Source of the DNA: Branchipolynoe longqiensis
Lineage: Eukaryota; Annelida; Polychaeta; Phyllodocida; Polynoidae
DNA: 64,000 nt
Assembly (NCBI GenBank): GCA_030323885.1
Contig: CM059194.1
Location: forward strand, 29,050,363 to 29,114,362
Direction: 5' to 3'
Shown: in pieces, positions 1 through 10,006 of the stretch
Numbering within the stretch: position 1 is the first letter of the stretch
How the letters are laid out: each line of letters opens with the position of its first letter
Program-made: the position numbers and the translations under genes
The notes under the pieces: generated by a model
Told to the model about the DNA's origin: nothing
What the model saw: only the letters and a program-made list of their open reading frames with translations
Database searches by the model: none

Positions 1-315
1 CTCCCCAGAACTTTTTTAAGGCGAACCTCCGAGTTTCGTAGCATTTTCTCCAACTTGCTGGCGCAGAAGCCGCGGGAGGGAGAAGTGTACGCAACAGAGA
101 GAGTGGGCGGTCCCAAGGCCGACCCCCCGTATGGTTGGTTTCGATACCAGACACCTACGGCATAAACTTAGCTTACCAAGCCTGTACTGAGAACGGTGTA
201 AATACGTTACTCAGTACCAAATACATCCTCAACCCAGGTTCCACCTGGCGTCACAATTATGTGTTCACGTTGAGTTGATACCGGTTTATAGTAACACAGT
301 CGTTACAGACTACCG

Positions 316-471
316 ATGGCCACAAAGTGGAACAAGGTCTTGCCTGCTGTGTCAGCTGCTGCAGATCACCCGGAGGAGGACTGTCACTCCTTTCAGGGGT
401 TGACGGCTTTGCCGTCGCCTCAGCCCGAGGCCATAATCCCTTCCGACCCGGAAGCGGAGACCGACCATTAG
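316..471 (+). CDS. 51-codon open frame at the 5' side of the DIRS-like remnant
   Basis: An ATG opens a 51-residue frame (starts MATKWNKVLPAVSAAADH, acidic C terminus, stop TAG at 469-471). I do not recognise it. Its position just upstream of the hairpin array and the retroelement remnants suggests the N terminus of an element-encoded Gag-like protein, but this is inference and it may be a chance frame. Confidence 0.25.
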   Translation: MATKWNKVLPAVSAAADHPEEDCHSFQGLTALPSPQPEAIIPSDPEAETDH

Positions 472-479
472 GTTTGGTT

Positions 480-1450
480 GCGTCGGGACGGGAAAGCCAT
501 TGAAGTGCGCGATGTTGGCTGAAACCTCATCGCGGTTGCCGGCCCGTCACCAAGCGGATAGAGCCGATGGTTAAAAACCATGTTATGTGGTAGCCCGATA
601 AAACGGAGAGACATGTTGGCTCATGCCGCATCCCGTTTAGGCCACCCATTCGACAACGGAGAGTGAGGTTGGCTAAAGCCACATCCAGTTTAGGCAAATG
701 TTACCACAAAGGGCGATGTTGGCTGAAGACCATTTCTACACGGAGAGGATGCTGGCTGAAGCCACATTATTTTGTCACCCATTCGCGAATGAAGGGCGGT
801 GATGGCTGAAGCCACATACCGTTAAGCCGCCCGTTGCCGAGCGTAGAGACATGTTGGGTGAAGCCACATTACGTGGTGATGCTCGTTGGCAAATGGAGAG
901 GGTGGTGGTTTAAAGCCACATTACGTTTAACCCGCACGTATCCGAGCGGAGACCGAGGTTGGCTAAAGCCACATCAGGTATATAATTTTTTCCTCGCTTA
1001 CTTGATATAAATACTGGTCTCTACACATCGTTTTGGATTTGGCTTCCATACCGTTACCCTATGATTTTACATTCAGCTACACGCCTGTTTTGGGAACGGG
1101 GTGAATACGCTCTCCGACACCAGTATTGCCGCCCGTGACCGAACGGAGAGCGAGGTTGCCAGAGGCCACATCACATTAAGCCGCCTTTGCCTAACGGCGA
1201 GCGGTGATTGCTGGGGCCGTATTACTTTTTTAAAGCTAGTGGCAAAATGGAGAGCGATGTTGGCTGAAGCCTCATCACAATAACTCGCCTGGGATACCGT
1301 CCGGGCCAAACCAAAGAGAGAGATAGGCTAAAGCCTTATTACAGTAACCCGCCCGTGACCGAGCGGAGAGCGATTACGGTTATAACCACATCACACTTGG
1401 TACCCCGTTAGAAACGAAGAGCGATGGTGGCTGAAGCCACATCCCATTTT
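480..1450. repeat. Array of about 16 small hairpin units (50-60 bp spacing)
   Basis: The string GATGTTGGCTGAAGCCACAT, with variants, recurs near 510, 613, 668, 715, 750, 801, 852, 903, 956, 1153, 1204, 1255, 1323, 1371 and 1421. TGGCT and AGCCA are complementary, so each unit can form a small stem-loop. Between hairpins an ACGGAGAG / CGCCCGTTGCCGAGCG spacer also recurs. The array sits inside the DIRS-like element region. Confidence 0.8.
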
Positions 1451-1502
1451 TTGGGTACACTCAAACTTTCAGTTGATGATTACAGGTTTTCGGACCTGCG
1501 AG

Positions 1503-1797
1503 GTACTTTGGCTTTTATTAGCCATGAGTATGTTCTGTTACAAACGGTACCCGTCTGGATATGTTTATACATTTTTCCAGGATGAAAACCAACAACAAAC
1601 AAACAGTTGGTTGAACACTCTGATTCTCACTGATCGGCACGAAACTGAGAGATACTTTGGCATTTATTAGCCATGGGTATATACTGTTATAAACGGTACC
1701 CGTCTGGATATGATTATAGGTTTTTTCCAAGACGAAAAACAACAACAAACAAACAGTTGGGTGAAAACCCTAATTTTCATTGATCGTTACAGATCTT
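1503..1797. repeat. 149-bp direct repeat, two copies
   Basis: The segment containing aaacggtacccgtctggata and the aacaacaaacaaacagttgg tail occurs twice, with equivalent points at 1546 and 1695. Both copies also hold ctttggc...attagccat. This is probably a non-coding part of the same retroelement. Confidence 0.75.
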
Positions 1798-1902
1798 TGA
1801 ATTAAGGGTTTGTTGGATACGACGGCCAGTAAGCCCGAAGATCCCATTTATGATGATAACTACTCATCACCAGAGGTGATGGCTTAAGCCTCCCTGGCAC
1901 AC

Positions 1903-2178
1903 TTGAGTTTACGGGAGGTAAGCAGGCCAGATGCTGGCTTTCCAGAGATAGAGAAGCGGCCCAGAAAGCTGGAGCAAATGCTCTCAGCAAAGTCTCAAAA
2001 GGGAACAAGTGGAGGTTGCACAGAAAACTCACATGGCCACGGAAACAGGTTTTTCCAAAAAGTAAAAATAAATGTGATGTTTCCTTACATAGATGAGTCA
2101 TTTATTATGGCCCAGTCACAGTTCAGCTGCTCACAGGCAGTTACTAACCAATTTATCAAACAGACTAAAAATTGGTAA
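1903..2178 (+). CDS. 91-codon open frame in the retroelement remnant
   Basis: An uninterrupted ATG frame of 91 codons, beginning MSLREVSRPDAGFPEIEKRP. The composition is polar and there is no motif I can name with certainty. It lies between the direct repeats and the RNase H-like remnant, which would suit a Gag/ORF1 fragment of a DIRS-like element. That assignment is by position only. Confidence 0.3.
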   Translation: MSLREVSRPDAGFPEIEKRPRKLEQMLSAKSQKGTSGGCTENSHGHGNRFFQKVKINVMFPYIDESFIMAQSQFSCSQAVTNQFIKQTKNW

Positions 2179-2540
2179 GGTTTGTTTGGAATGAACAACT
2201 ATATTAATTTACATGTTTACCAACTGGTGTAGCTTGTAATTCATGATTTTTTACTAAGCTCCGAACACACAATGTGTTCGCTCATAGAGCGGGAAGGACA
2301 TCTTCGTTTCCCGTTTATTGATGATTAATTGGTTTGGATGCACAGTTAAAGTAAATGATTAATTTACAACATTTACAAAACTAAATTTGTTGGAAATATT
2401 TAAGAATTTAGCATAAGATAGGACTAAAGGGTTTGTGAAGGCAGAGGCCTTCATAAAGAAGTTTAGATCATATTAATGGTCTAGACTTGAGAATAGTGTA
2501 TTTAGGGTTATGTGGTTTAGTCTGCATTCACAGATGCTAT

Positions 2541-2597
2541 GTCAGAATGTTGACAGATAGTACTACAGCAATGGCTATAATTAAAGAACAAAGTTAA
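2541..2597 (+). pseudogene. RNase H fragment of a DIRS-like element
   Basis: The frame reads VRMLTDSTTAMAIIKEQS before TAA. DIRS-type polymerases carry a conserved V-x-(V/L)-x-T/S-D-(S/N)-T-T-A-(M/I)-x-Y-I-(N/K) segment in RNase H, and this matches closely. Flanking sequence in all frames is broken by stops, so the domain is dead. Confidence 0.6.
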
Positions 2598-3394
2598 TTT
2601 GGAATTGGGAAAGCCACATACAAATTTGTTGGTATCCCGAAATAATAACATATTATAGAATTGGTCTTAGGGCATCCAGAGCCTACCTTTTGGAAAGTTG
2701 ATTTTTTCTCTTTAATTTGAGGAAAAGACAATTTATAGCATACAGCCTAAATTGGCACAGTAGCAAGGAGGGCTTTAATAGTCCCCGGTTGTGACACGCA
2801 GCCATGCTTGGAAGTTTTACCCTTAGGAGACACAAACTGTATATATTTTCCTACATGAAGGGGGAAAATTCTTTGATGTTTCGTGGAGAGGTGTTCACAA
2901 CACCCCTTCTGACATTCCCTTTCGGAACACGTGTTTATGACAGTTTTATTTACATAAAGTTACTCAGCTGAGATTAACTTTGCATGCCTGGAGGAAAGGA
3001 ACAGTTCAGTTATATTCAAATTATTTGAAAAACTGGGGTTACCATGGTTTACTTATGAAAGAAAAACTTATGAGGCCTACAATGGCACATCTTGTTAGAT
3101 CTTCTAAGGATGCTTGATAAACTTTAGGTTGGAACCGATTAACGCTGCAAGATGTGGTTTTCGGTGATACGTCCGCGAGGAGATGGACAGATAGTTGGTA
3201 GGCACCAACTTATTCACTGGCTGTGAAATCAGTTTACAAAAGGAATTCCCCAAAACCAAAAAATTTAATATGTTTTGGGTGGTGTTAATGATATTCGGAT
3301 TATTTAAGAAATGGTCTGGTAATAGTCTTTTAGATAAAACAGCTAGTTTTAAACTAGCAGTATCATACTGTTAGTTACTGGACACACGGGTCAA

Positions 3395-3816
3395 TTTTGA
3401 TAGCATTGTCCCTGAATGATTTAAGAATAGATCGCAAGAAAGCAATGTTTAATTGATAAAACAGATTTTTTAAATCAAACCGCACAGGGGAACACTTATC
3501 CACAGTGCGTTTAAATAGTTCCTGCATGACTGACAACTTTGTCGGGTGTCTGCCATAAGGGTATATATCTATTCAAGACAACTGTTAGTGTAGCTTACTA
3601 AAACTACACAAGGCAGGAGTCAATACGGCACGATATGTGTCCCATTCAATGAGAGGCGCCATGGTCTCGAAAGCGTGATTGCTAGGGATTTACATAAAAC
3701 GAATCCTAGCACATGCAGGCTGGAAGACCACTAGATCGTTTGCAAAACATTACAACAAACGACTAGAAAAGTCAAGCGGAATCGCACAGCGATTGCTCAA
3801 AGACAAAAATACATAG
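3395..3816 (+). pseudogene. Tyrosine recombinase remnant, DIRS-like, C-terminal catalytic part
   Basis: From 3607 one frame runs 70 codons to TAG at 3814 with a single internal TGA at 3676. It contains ARYVSHSMRGA (HxxR of the YR tetrad) and ILAHAGWKTTRSFAKHYNK (the final catalytic Tyr), a typical DIRS/Ngaro-type YR C terminus. Further upstream, broken frames give LNDLRIDRKKAMFN and FKSNRTGEHLSTVRLN, matching the usual central YR region. Several stops and frame changes make it inactive. Confidence 0.8.
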
Positions 3817-4039
3817 GTGAGAAACAAGTTTTTTCATTCTCATTGATACTGTATACAAAGAACATAAAATTTTCATTATAAAACGTTACAGAGGTAACAA
3901 AGGCACTAATCTTATCGATTAATGATTCCCAATGTACTTTAAATTGTTATTGAATAGTTAACATGATATACAGGATAAATGATTTTACGTAAACGTCTCC
4001 CTAGCCTGAGGCTAGCCTGAGGCTGTATACCGAGGTAAA

Positions 4040-4393
4040 ATAGATTAGTTAGACGAATCTTACCTTGGTATAGATGATGGATAACTGTTGTTTTACTGAG
4101 GTATAAGCCTCGGATAGACGTGGGATAGGGCCCGCCCACCACACCCTTCCACGTCTATTCGTTTGCTTATACCAAGGAAACTTCACAGTTTAGTACCATT
4201 GTCATTCTTAGATATGGTTTTGTTTTATTTGGATCATTTATCCTGAATAAGTAGGTAAACATTGCTGGACCGGACGTGCTTCCCTCTCCCTATCCCACGT
4301 CTATCCGATAGCCCACGTCTATCCGAGGCTTATACCTCGGTAAAACAACAGTTATCCATCATCTATACCAAGGTAAGATTCGTCTAACTAATC

Positions 4394-4396
<3 letters not shown>
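4040..4396. mobile_element. Fold-back element with ~90-bp inverted arms
   Basis: The left arm (about 4040-4129) and right arm (about 4288-4396) are near-perfect inverted copies, containing cttaccttggtatagatgat and its complement, around a 160-bp loop. The right arm has a small extra copy of the cccacgtctatccga segment. No coding capacity. Confidence 0.85.
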
Positions 4397-4424
<28 letters not shown>

Positions 4425-4444
4425 CTATGTATATATATATATAT
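4383..4444. repeat. TA-rich microsatellite
   Basis: A tract of TA/ATGTATA steps of about 60 bp between the fold-back element and the next TIR element. Confidence 0.85.
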
Positions 4445-4923
4445 GTGAGTCAGCCTCACGAAAATGGGCCAATTGGTGGTCAATTGAAGATGTCAGCTTC
4501 GCAATTCTTAAAAGTGTAGTACATTTCTTTGTTTCATATTAAATTATCCTAGAAACAAATAAGGTTGTTGTATTTTCTCGACCTTTACATTCAGGATACA
4601 TTTAAGGACTTTCCAACACCTCTCTTAATGCTAAACTATAATTATACCGATCGACGCCGACATCCAATGATCGACGCCGACCACTCGAACAGATGTTGGC
4701 GTCGCAATTCTTAAAGTGTAGTGCATTTCTTTGTTTTATATTAAATTATCCTAGAAACAAATAAGGTTGTTGTATTTTCTCAACCTTTACATTCAGGATA
4801 AATTTAAGGACTTTCCAACACCTCTGTCAATGCTAAATTATAATTATACCGATCGACGCCGACATCCATGCTCGACACCGACAACTTTCCCCAATTGGCC
4901 TCTTTTCGTGATCCTGACTCATG
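4445..4923. mobile_element. TIR element with an internal 200-bp tandem duplication
   Basis: The left end gtgagtcagcctcacgaaaa...ggccaattgg pairs with the right end ccaattggcc...ttttcgtgatcctgactcat, giving roughly 30-bp imperfect TIRs. Inside, a segment starting gcaattcttaaa is present twice (4501 and 4703). No coding capacity. Confidence 0.75.
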
Positions 4924-4984
4924 TACATATATGTTGCAGTGGTTGACTCAACTTGTGTTTTCCCCTCACCGATTCACCGAGAGC

Positions 4985-4989
<5 letters not shown>

Positions 4990-5015
<26 letters not shown>

Positions 5016-5052
5016 TACTCAGGCTCTCTCACACACACACAACACACACACC
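4990..5052. repeat. (CA)n microsatellite
   Basis: Interrupted CA repeat; the short frames across it are spurious. Confidence 0.9.
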
Positions 5053-5156
5053 AGATTAACAACTCGCACAGCTGTGAGTAACAGGTGGCGACCAGGGGCT
5101 GGCGGGATGTGATCTGACATGACGTCACTGAGCCACTGCCACTGACTACCCACAGC

Positions 5157-5326
5157 CAGTGCGGGATTTAGATGACGAGAGGCCCTCGATTATTCCACAT
5201 ATGAGGCCCCTCCCAAAGGCCTTTGACCGTGTCAAAAATATTATATATACACCTCGCCCGGAGCCCCTCCTAGATTTTGAAGCCCTGGGCTTCAGCCTGC
5301 CAAGCCAACAGGTAAATCCGGCACTG
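5157..5326. mobile_element. Short hAT-like MITE
   Basis: The ends CAGTGCGGGATTTA and TAAATCCGGCACTG are inverted repeats starting with CAG, as in hAT elements. 170 bp with no coding capacity. The flanking 8-mers resemble each other only weakly, so the target duplication is not clear. Confidence 0.6.
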
Positions 5327-5503
5327 CCTGGAGCCTCGACATGATGTACAAACGCCCAGGTAAGCTCAGCGACTAGCTCAGCAGTGGTGGCGACTGAAGC
5401 TGTTTCAGCCGTGTGTGTGGTGCAGGCTAAGCGGCTCATTTTAGGCAATGGGTGAACAGGGTTCACCGTTGTGTATGTAGTGCGCCAACTTCTTCAACAA
5501 ACC

Positions 5504-5836
5504 GGACGTGATGGCCGAATCAGTGGAGCGCAGCTTCCCATGCGGAAGGTCGAGAGTTTGATTCCCGGTCGAGTCAAACCAATGACTTACAAAATTGATA
5601 CTTGTCACTTCCTAGCCTGGTGCTCTGCCTTATTAGGTTAGGGCGAATACTTGTTTAGCTCAGTAGCAGGTTAATGTGGCTGAGTGGGATATCAGGTCAT
5701 GGAGCTGGCAGCCTGGTCTGCCAGTGGGGCAGCACTATAAAGTTGTCATGTGTGTGAACTGTCATAAGTCTGTACTCGTCCTGATATCACCGTAGATGTT
5801 GTTAATGCTAGGACGTAAAACTCCAACAACCAACCA
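5504..5836 (+). mobile_element. SINE-A, full length
   Basis: The tRNA-like head has an A-box-like TGGCCGAATC and a B-box-like GTTTGATTCCC. It is followed by the family body (gagtcaaaccaatgacttac ... gataatgtgactgagtggg equivalent) and the 3' hairpin with a CCAACAACCAACC tail. Confidence 0.85.
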
Positions 5837-5925
5837 GCACTGTCACCCGTCAGTACCCATTCTGACATGACCATAGATGTTGCTAGGATGTACAACCTCA
5901 ACAAACAAACAAACAAACATACAAA
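5837..5925 (+). mobile_element. SINE-A, 5'-truncated 3' end
   Basis: A second tail segment directly after the preceding SINE: acccattctgacatgacc ... gatgttgctaggatg, then an (ACAA)n tail. It lacks the head and body. Confidence 0.75.
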
Positions 5926-5964
5926 CAGTCTTCACGCTACGAAGTGTTGAGGCTCAGTGTGAAT

Positions 5965-6101
5965 GTGAGTGTGTGTGTGTGGGGGGGGGGGGGGTTGTGG
6001 CAGTCCGAGGAGATGGTGTGTATGTAGTGTGTGTGTGTGGGGGGGGGGGGGGGTTCTATTGATATCACACCCCTATCAGCTGTCACGGTGCACAAACATG
6101 T

Positions 6102-6138
<37 letters not shown>
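5965..6138. repeat. GT, poly-G and CA simple repeats
   Basis: GTGT runs, two poly-G tracts of at least 12 (about 5981 and 6040) and a (CA)n tract from about 6106. Confidence 0.9.
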
Positions 6139-6235
6139 ATTCACACTTAATGACCACTCCGCTGGTTGAGTAGAAGGTGCAGGTGAGAAGCATTGGGAAC
6201 AGGCAGACCCTCAGTGCCCCCCTGTCAATGTCACC

Positions 6236-6470
6236 CCACACCAAGGGAGCGGGACTGGTTCATCAAAGGCTGTGGTATGTGCTGTCCTGTCTGCAGGAAA
6301 GTGGCATGTGCTGTCCTGTCTGTAGGAAAGTGCATATAAAAAGACCCCTTGCTGCTTATCGGAAAGGTAGCCTATGTGGCGGCAGTGGGTTTCTTCCAAG
6401 GAAATATGTCAGAATTACCATATATTTGATGTCAAATAGCCGATGATAAAAATCAATGTGCTCTAGGGGT
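6236..6470 (-). mobile_element. SINE-D (mollusc-type retroposon), minus copy
   Basis: Read on the minus strand it carries CACATTGATTTTTATCATCGGCTATTTGAC-like sequence, the AGGAAGAAACCCACTGCCGCC stretch and ATGCACTTTCC. The same order is seen on the + strand at 9541-9770. A 29-bp segment (tgtgctgtcctgtctg) is locally duplicated. Confidence 0.7.
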
Positions 6471-6543
6471 GTTTTCACCCCCACACCACACACCCCACCA
6501 CACACCTCACCCCTTCACCCCTCGGAGCACTCCTGAGGGTTGA

Positions 6544-6890
6544 TTGGTTGGTTATTGGAGTTTTACGTCCTGGCAACATCTATGGTAATATCAGGATGGG
6601 TACTGACTTATGACAGTGTGCACTCATGGTGACTTTATAGTGCTGCCCCACTAGGAAATCAGGCCACCAGCACCATGACCTAATATCCCACTCAAACACA
6701 TTATCCTGATGCTGAGCTAACCAGTCCTTGACCTATCCTATTAATGCTGAGCGCCAAGCTAGGAAGTGACAAGTATCAATGTTAAAGTCATTGGTTTGAC
6801 TCGACCAGATTCGAAAATGTGGGTTCGAATCCCACGATCTACCAAAACGGGAGACGGACGCTAAACTCGTTCGGCCATCCCGTCTGGTCT
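6544..6890 (-). mobile_element. SINE-A, full length
   Basis: Starts with the inverted tail (tggttggttattggagtttt), then the hairpin, body and tRNA-like head, ending cggccatcccgtctggtc. Confidence 0.85.
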
Positions 6891-6925
6891 ATGGAACAGG
6901 TAGACACTCAATATCCCGCTGTCAC

Positions 6926-6965
6926 CCCACACACCACACACCACACACCACACACCACACACCTC
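6926..6965. repeat. (CACACAC)n short tandem repeat
   Basis: Seven to eight-base CACACAC-type units between the SINE and unique sequence. Confidence 0.7.
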
Positions 6966-7223
6966 ATCCATCGGAACACTCCTAATGGTGGTGAGGCTGT
7001 GGAGGTGGGAGTGGAAGTGGGAGTGGTCGTGATGGGGACAACACCAGGGTATATTCATTTCCACGGAAGTAAAAAGAATACCCTTTTATCACAAAAAAAG
7101 AATTTATTTTAACAAAATTAAAAAAATATAAAAAAATAAAGCAGGGGGACCAAATACTAGCTGAAATGTTTAAAGGTCACCCGCCGTTCACAGCAGGCCA
7201 TTCTCACGTCAGAATAGGGGCGT

Positions 7224-7667
7224 TAAGGGGCTGTCACATTAGGGTTTTTTGCGGGAGCGTATGGCGGCGTAAGCGCGTTACGTCATATACGTCGGCATAC
7301 GCCGTATACGCTACTCATACGCTATGCATACGCTACTCATACGCTACTCATACGCCGCCAGATGCCGGCGTATGTGAAGCGTATGAGGCATACGCCGCCA
7401 TACGCTTTCATAAATCCGTCCGTCCAAATTTTTTTGTGCATGCTCAAAAAACCCGACCTATGAGGGCGTATGGCCCATACTGTCAAAAAATGTCACAGCA
7501 CGCTCCACGCTACGCTCCTCATACGCTCCTCGTACGCTCCTCGTAGGTTCCACATACGCTCAAAACCACCCGAAAGGTCACCAAATGTCATCATAGGCCG
7601 GCACGCGCAGGACCTACGTAGGTTTTCAATACGCTCCCGCCATACGCCGTAATGTGACAGGGCCTTT
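7224..7667. mobile_element. MITE with CTGTCACA termini, TACGC-rich body
   Basis: The ends AAGGGGCTGTCACATTA and TAATGTGACAGGGCCTT are inverted repeats. The termini continue as inverted GCGGGAGCGTATGGCGG and its complement. The core is packed with CATACGC/GCGTATG, so much of the 440 bp can fold on itself. It belongs with 15422-15592 and 29242-29735 by its termini. Confidence 0.75.
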
Positions 7668-7780
7668 ATGTGAGGAGGACTTGTGACTCACTCCCTGAAC
7701 ACTGGTGTATTGTCGGCCAGGCTGAGCTATCTGTGTGTGTATGTATGTTGGTGTGTTATGTGTGTGTTGGGTATGCATGT

Positions 7781-7868
7781 TGGTTGGTTGTTGGAGTGTT
7801 ACGTCCTGGCAACATCTAAGGTCATATCAGGACGGGTACCGACTTGTTCGGCCATCCCGTCTGGTCAT
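7781..7868 (-). mobile_element. SINE-A with head joined directly to tail
   Basis: The inverted tail/hairpin (ttggttggttgttggagtgt ... ggacgggtaccgacttg) is fused to the last bases of the head (ttcggccatcccgtctggtc). About 240 bp of body are missing. The copy abuts the ATGT microsatellite. Confidence 0.75.
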
Positions 7869-7871
7869 GGG

Positions 7872-7874
7872 TGG

Positions 7875-7905
<31 letters not shown>

Positions 7906-8100
7906 TGTATGTATGTATGTATGTATGTATGTATGTATGTATGTATGCAACGTGTGTATTTATGTAGGAATGATGTATATTCTATGTATGTTAACAATAT
8001 ATGTATTTTAACTATGGGTCTATGTATGTATTATTTTAACCATGGGTGTATGTATGTATGTATGTATGTATGGATGTATGTATGTATGTATGTATGTATA
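7872..8100. repeat. (ATGT)n microsatellite, two blocks
   Basis: Pure ATGT tracts at about 7877-7946 and 8048-8098, separated by decayed repeat. Frames across them are spurious. Confidence 0.92.
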
Positions 8101-8109
8101 CTCACTTGC

Positions 8110-8377
8110 TTGGTCGAGTCAAACCAATGACCTAAACATTGATACTTGTCACTTCCTAGCCAGGCACTCAGCATTATTAGGATAGGACAAGGACTGGTTG
8201 ACTCAGTGTCAGGATAATGTGACTGAGTGGGATATCGGGTCATGGTGCTGGTGGCCTGGTCTTCCAGTGGGGCAGTACTATAAAGTCATCATGAGTGTGC
8301 ACTTTCACAAGTCGGTACCCGTCCTGATATGACCTTAGATGTTGCTAGGATGTAAAACAACAACAAACAAACAAACT
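8110..8377 (+). mobile_element. SINE-A, 5'-truncated
   Basis: Begins at ggtcgagtcaaaccaatgac, lacks the tRNA-like head, keeps the body and hairpin, and ends in an ACAACAACAAACAAAC tail. Confidence 0.85.
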
Positions 8378-8684
8378 GGTTCTTTGTATGCCTTGCTTCT
8401 CTGTCTCCTGTTGTTTTCAGTGTGTGAGTCGGTTGGTGGTTTAAAAATACAAGTATAAAAATAAAGGTTTTACATTTCAGCACGGCGTGGTCCGGGTGTT
8501 GGCACAATTGCGTCTTTGCAAACGCCAATAGGGGTATGTGGGACACTGTGCGTTTGTTCACCGGATCAGGGTCGGGAGCTTCTTATAAAAACTGAGTATA
8601 GTCTTTGGTGTAATGGTTTTATTTATGCCCGCTGGACATTTCTGCAAGAAATGTCGCGAAACCTAGTGGATGGCTACTGGGTTG

Positions 8685-8892
8685 GTCGGTTTGTAAGAGT
8701 TTTACGTCCTGGCGACATCTAAGGTCATATCAGAACTAGTACCAACTTGTGACAGTGTGCACTCATGGCGACTTTATAGTGCTGCCTCACTTGGAAATCA
8801 GGCTGTCATCACCATGCCCCAATATCCCACTTAGTAACATTATCCTGACAATGAGCTAACCAGTCCTTGCCCTATCCTATTAATGCTGAGGG
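8685..8892 (-). mobile_element. SINE-A, 5' half missing
   Basis: Inverted tail, hairpin and distal body down to cctatcctattaatgctgag; the head side is lost. Confidence 0.8.
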
Positions 8893-9240
8893 CTCCGATA
8901 TGTGTGTGTTGCGCCTTGTCCTGACCGTGGAATGGGGGGGGGGGGGGTCACTGGGTACAAACCTGCTGGTGTAAGGGACATTCCTGTAGTCAGTCCCCAT
9001 CACTGATTCGTTAGTACGCCGCGCCCATGCATTCATACAAAGGGACGCGGGGGGAGGGAGGAGGGGGGAGGCGTTCCGCCTCAGTGGAGGCACACAGCGT
9101 GTGGCGCGTTAATAGACTGTTTGGTGACCAGCGGGTTGCCTTGGCAACTCTAAATAATCTGCTGGTGGGTGGGTTTTCTACAAATGATGTCTGTCTGCAA
9201 ACAATGCCTTCTGATCTCTTCCTGTTGAGCAATCTGAAAG
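8893..9240. other. No gene recognised
   Basis: Contains a poly-G run at about 8934 and a GC-rich purine tract at 9045-9072, otherwise unique-looking sequence. Small open frames here show no recognisable domain. Confidence 0.5.
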
Positions 9241-9454
9241 GCAGTCATTAATTATAAATGCGAGCACGAAGTTGCATGCGAACATCTGGATAGGTATGGA
9301 CACATATTTGTGCTTAAACACCTGCTTGTGTGTGAACACATATTTTCCCATACTGCATTTACTGGAGAAATGGTAGAGTTGATGTGCGTTATGGTACTGT
9401 TCCTTAATTGATGCTCCAAGTTGGGCAGAGTGGAGAAAGAAAGAGAAAGAGATA

Positions 9455-9505
9455 GAAAGTGTGTGTGTGTGTGTGTGTGGGTGGGTGGATGTGTGTGTGT
9501 GTGTG
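9455..9505. repeat. (GT)n microsatellite
   Basis: Interrupted GT tract upstream of SINE-D. Confidence 0.85.
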
Positions 9506-9540
9506 AAGGTTGGGACAGTGGAATGGAGAGAGAGAAAAGT

Positions 9541-9770
9541 AAATTTGTTTTATTTAACAACACCTCTTGAGCGCATTGATTTTTATCATCGGCTATTGGA
9601 CGTCAAACATATGGTTATTCTAACATATTTGTTTGGAGGAAACCCACTGCCACCACATAGGCGACTCTTTCCAATAAGCAGCATGGGATCCTTTATATGC
9701 AATTTCCCACAGAGAGCACGGCACAAACCACAGCCTTCGATGAACTAGTTGTGGATCACTGGTTGGGAGA
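9541..9770 (+). mobile_element. SINE-D (mollusc-type retroposon), plus copy
   Basis: Contains tttgttttatttaacaacac, gcgcattgatttttatcatc, ggctattggacgtcaaacat, aggaaacccactgccaccac, tcctttatatgcaatttccc and acagccttcgatgaactagt. This ordered set is familiar from mollusc genomes. The 3' end runs into a purine and GT microsatellite. Confidence 0.75.
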
Positions 9771-9771
9771 G

Positions 9772-9795
9772 GGAGAGAGACAGAGACAGAGAGAG

Positions 9796-9885
<90 letters not shown>

Positions 9886-9910
9886 TGAGTGTGTCTGTGC
9901 GCGTGTGTGT
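9772..9910. repeat. (GA)n then (GT)n microsatellite
   Basis: A short GA/CAGA tract followed by about 90 bp of nearly pure GT. Confidence 0.95.
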
Positions 9911-9987
9911 AAAGGTGAAGGTGGGGAGCGTTGTCTCTTTATCTTAAAGACCCCAGCGTTAGTGCCGCTAGTCAACGTGTTCTGGTT

Positions 9988-10006
9988 TCCAACACCAGGG
10001 GGCGCC
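9988..10006 (+). promoter_or_regulatory. Candidate CTCF binding motif
   Basis: CACCAGGGGGCGCCA matches the metazoan CTCF core (C-A-S-Y-A-G-R-K-G-G-C-R-S) exactly. It lies in a short non-repeat, GC-rich stretch (9960-10260). Whether it is bound is unknown; a chance match is possible. Confidence 0.35.

Larger units (their letters stand above)
1..3900 (+). mobile_element. Decayed DIRS-like (tyrosine recombinase) retroelement
   Basis: Order on the + strand: small ORF, hairpin array, direct repeats, 91-codon ORF, RNase H-like remnant, YR remnant ending at 3816. This fits the Gag - RT/RNase H - YR order of DIRS-type elements. I could not define terminal or split repeats, and the left end may be outside the window. 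The 5' hairpin array may be part of the element or a later insertion. Confidence 0.6.
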
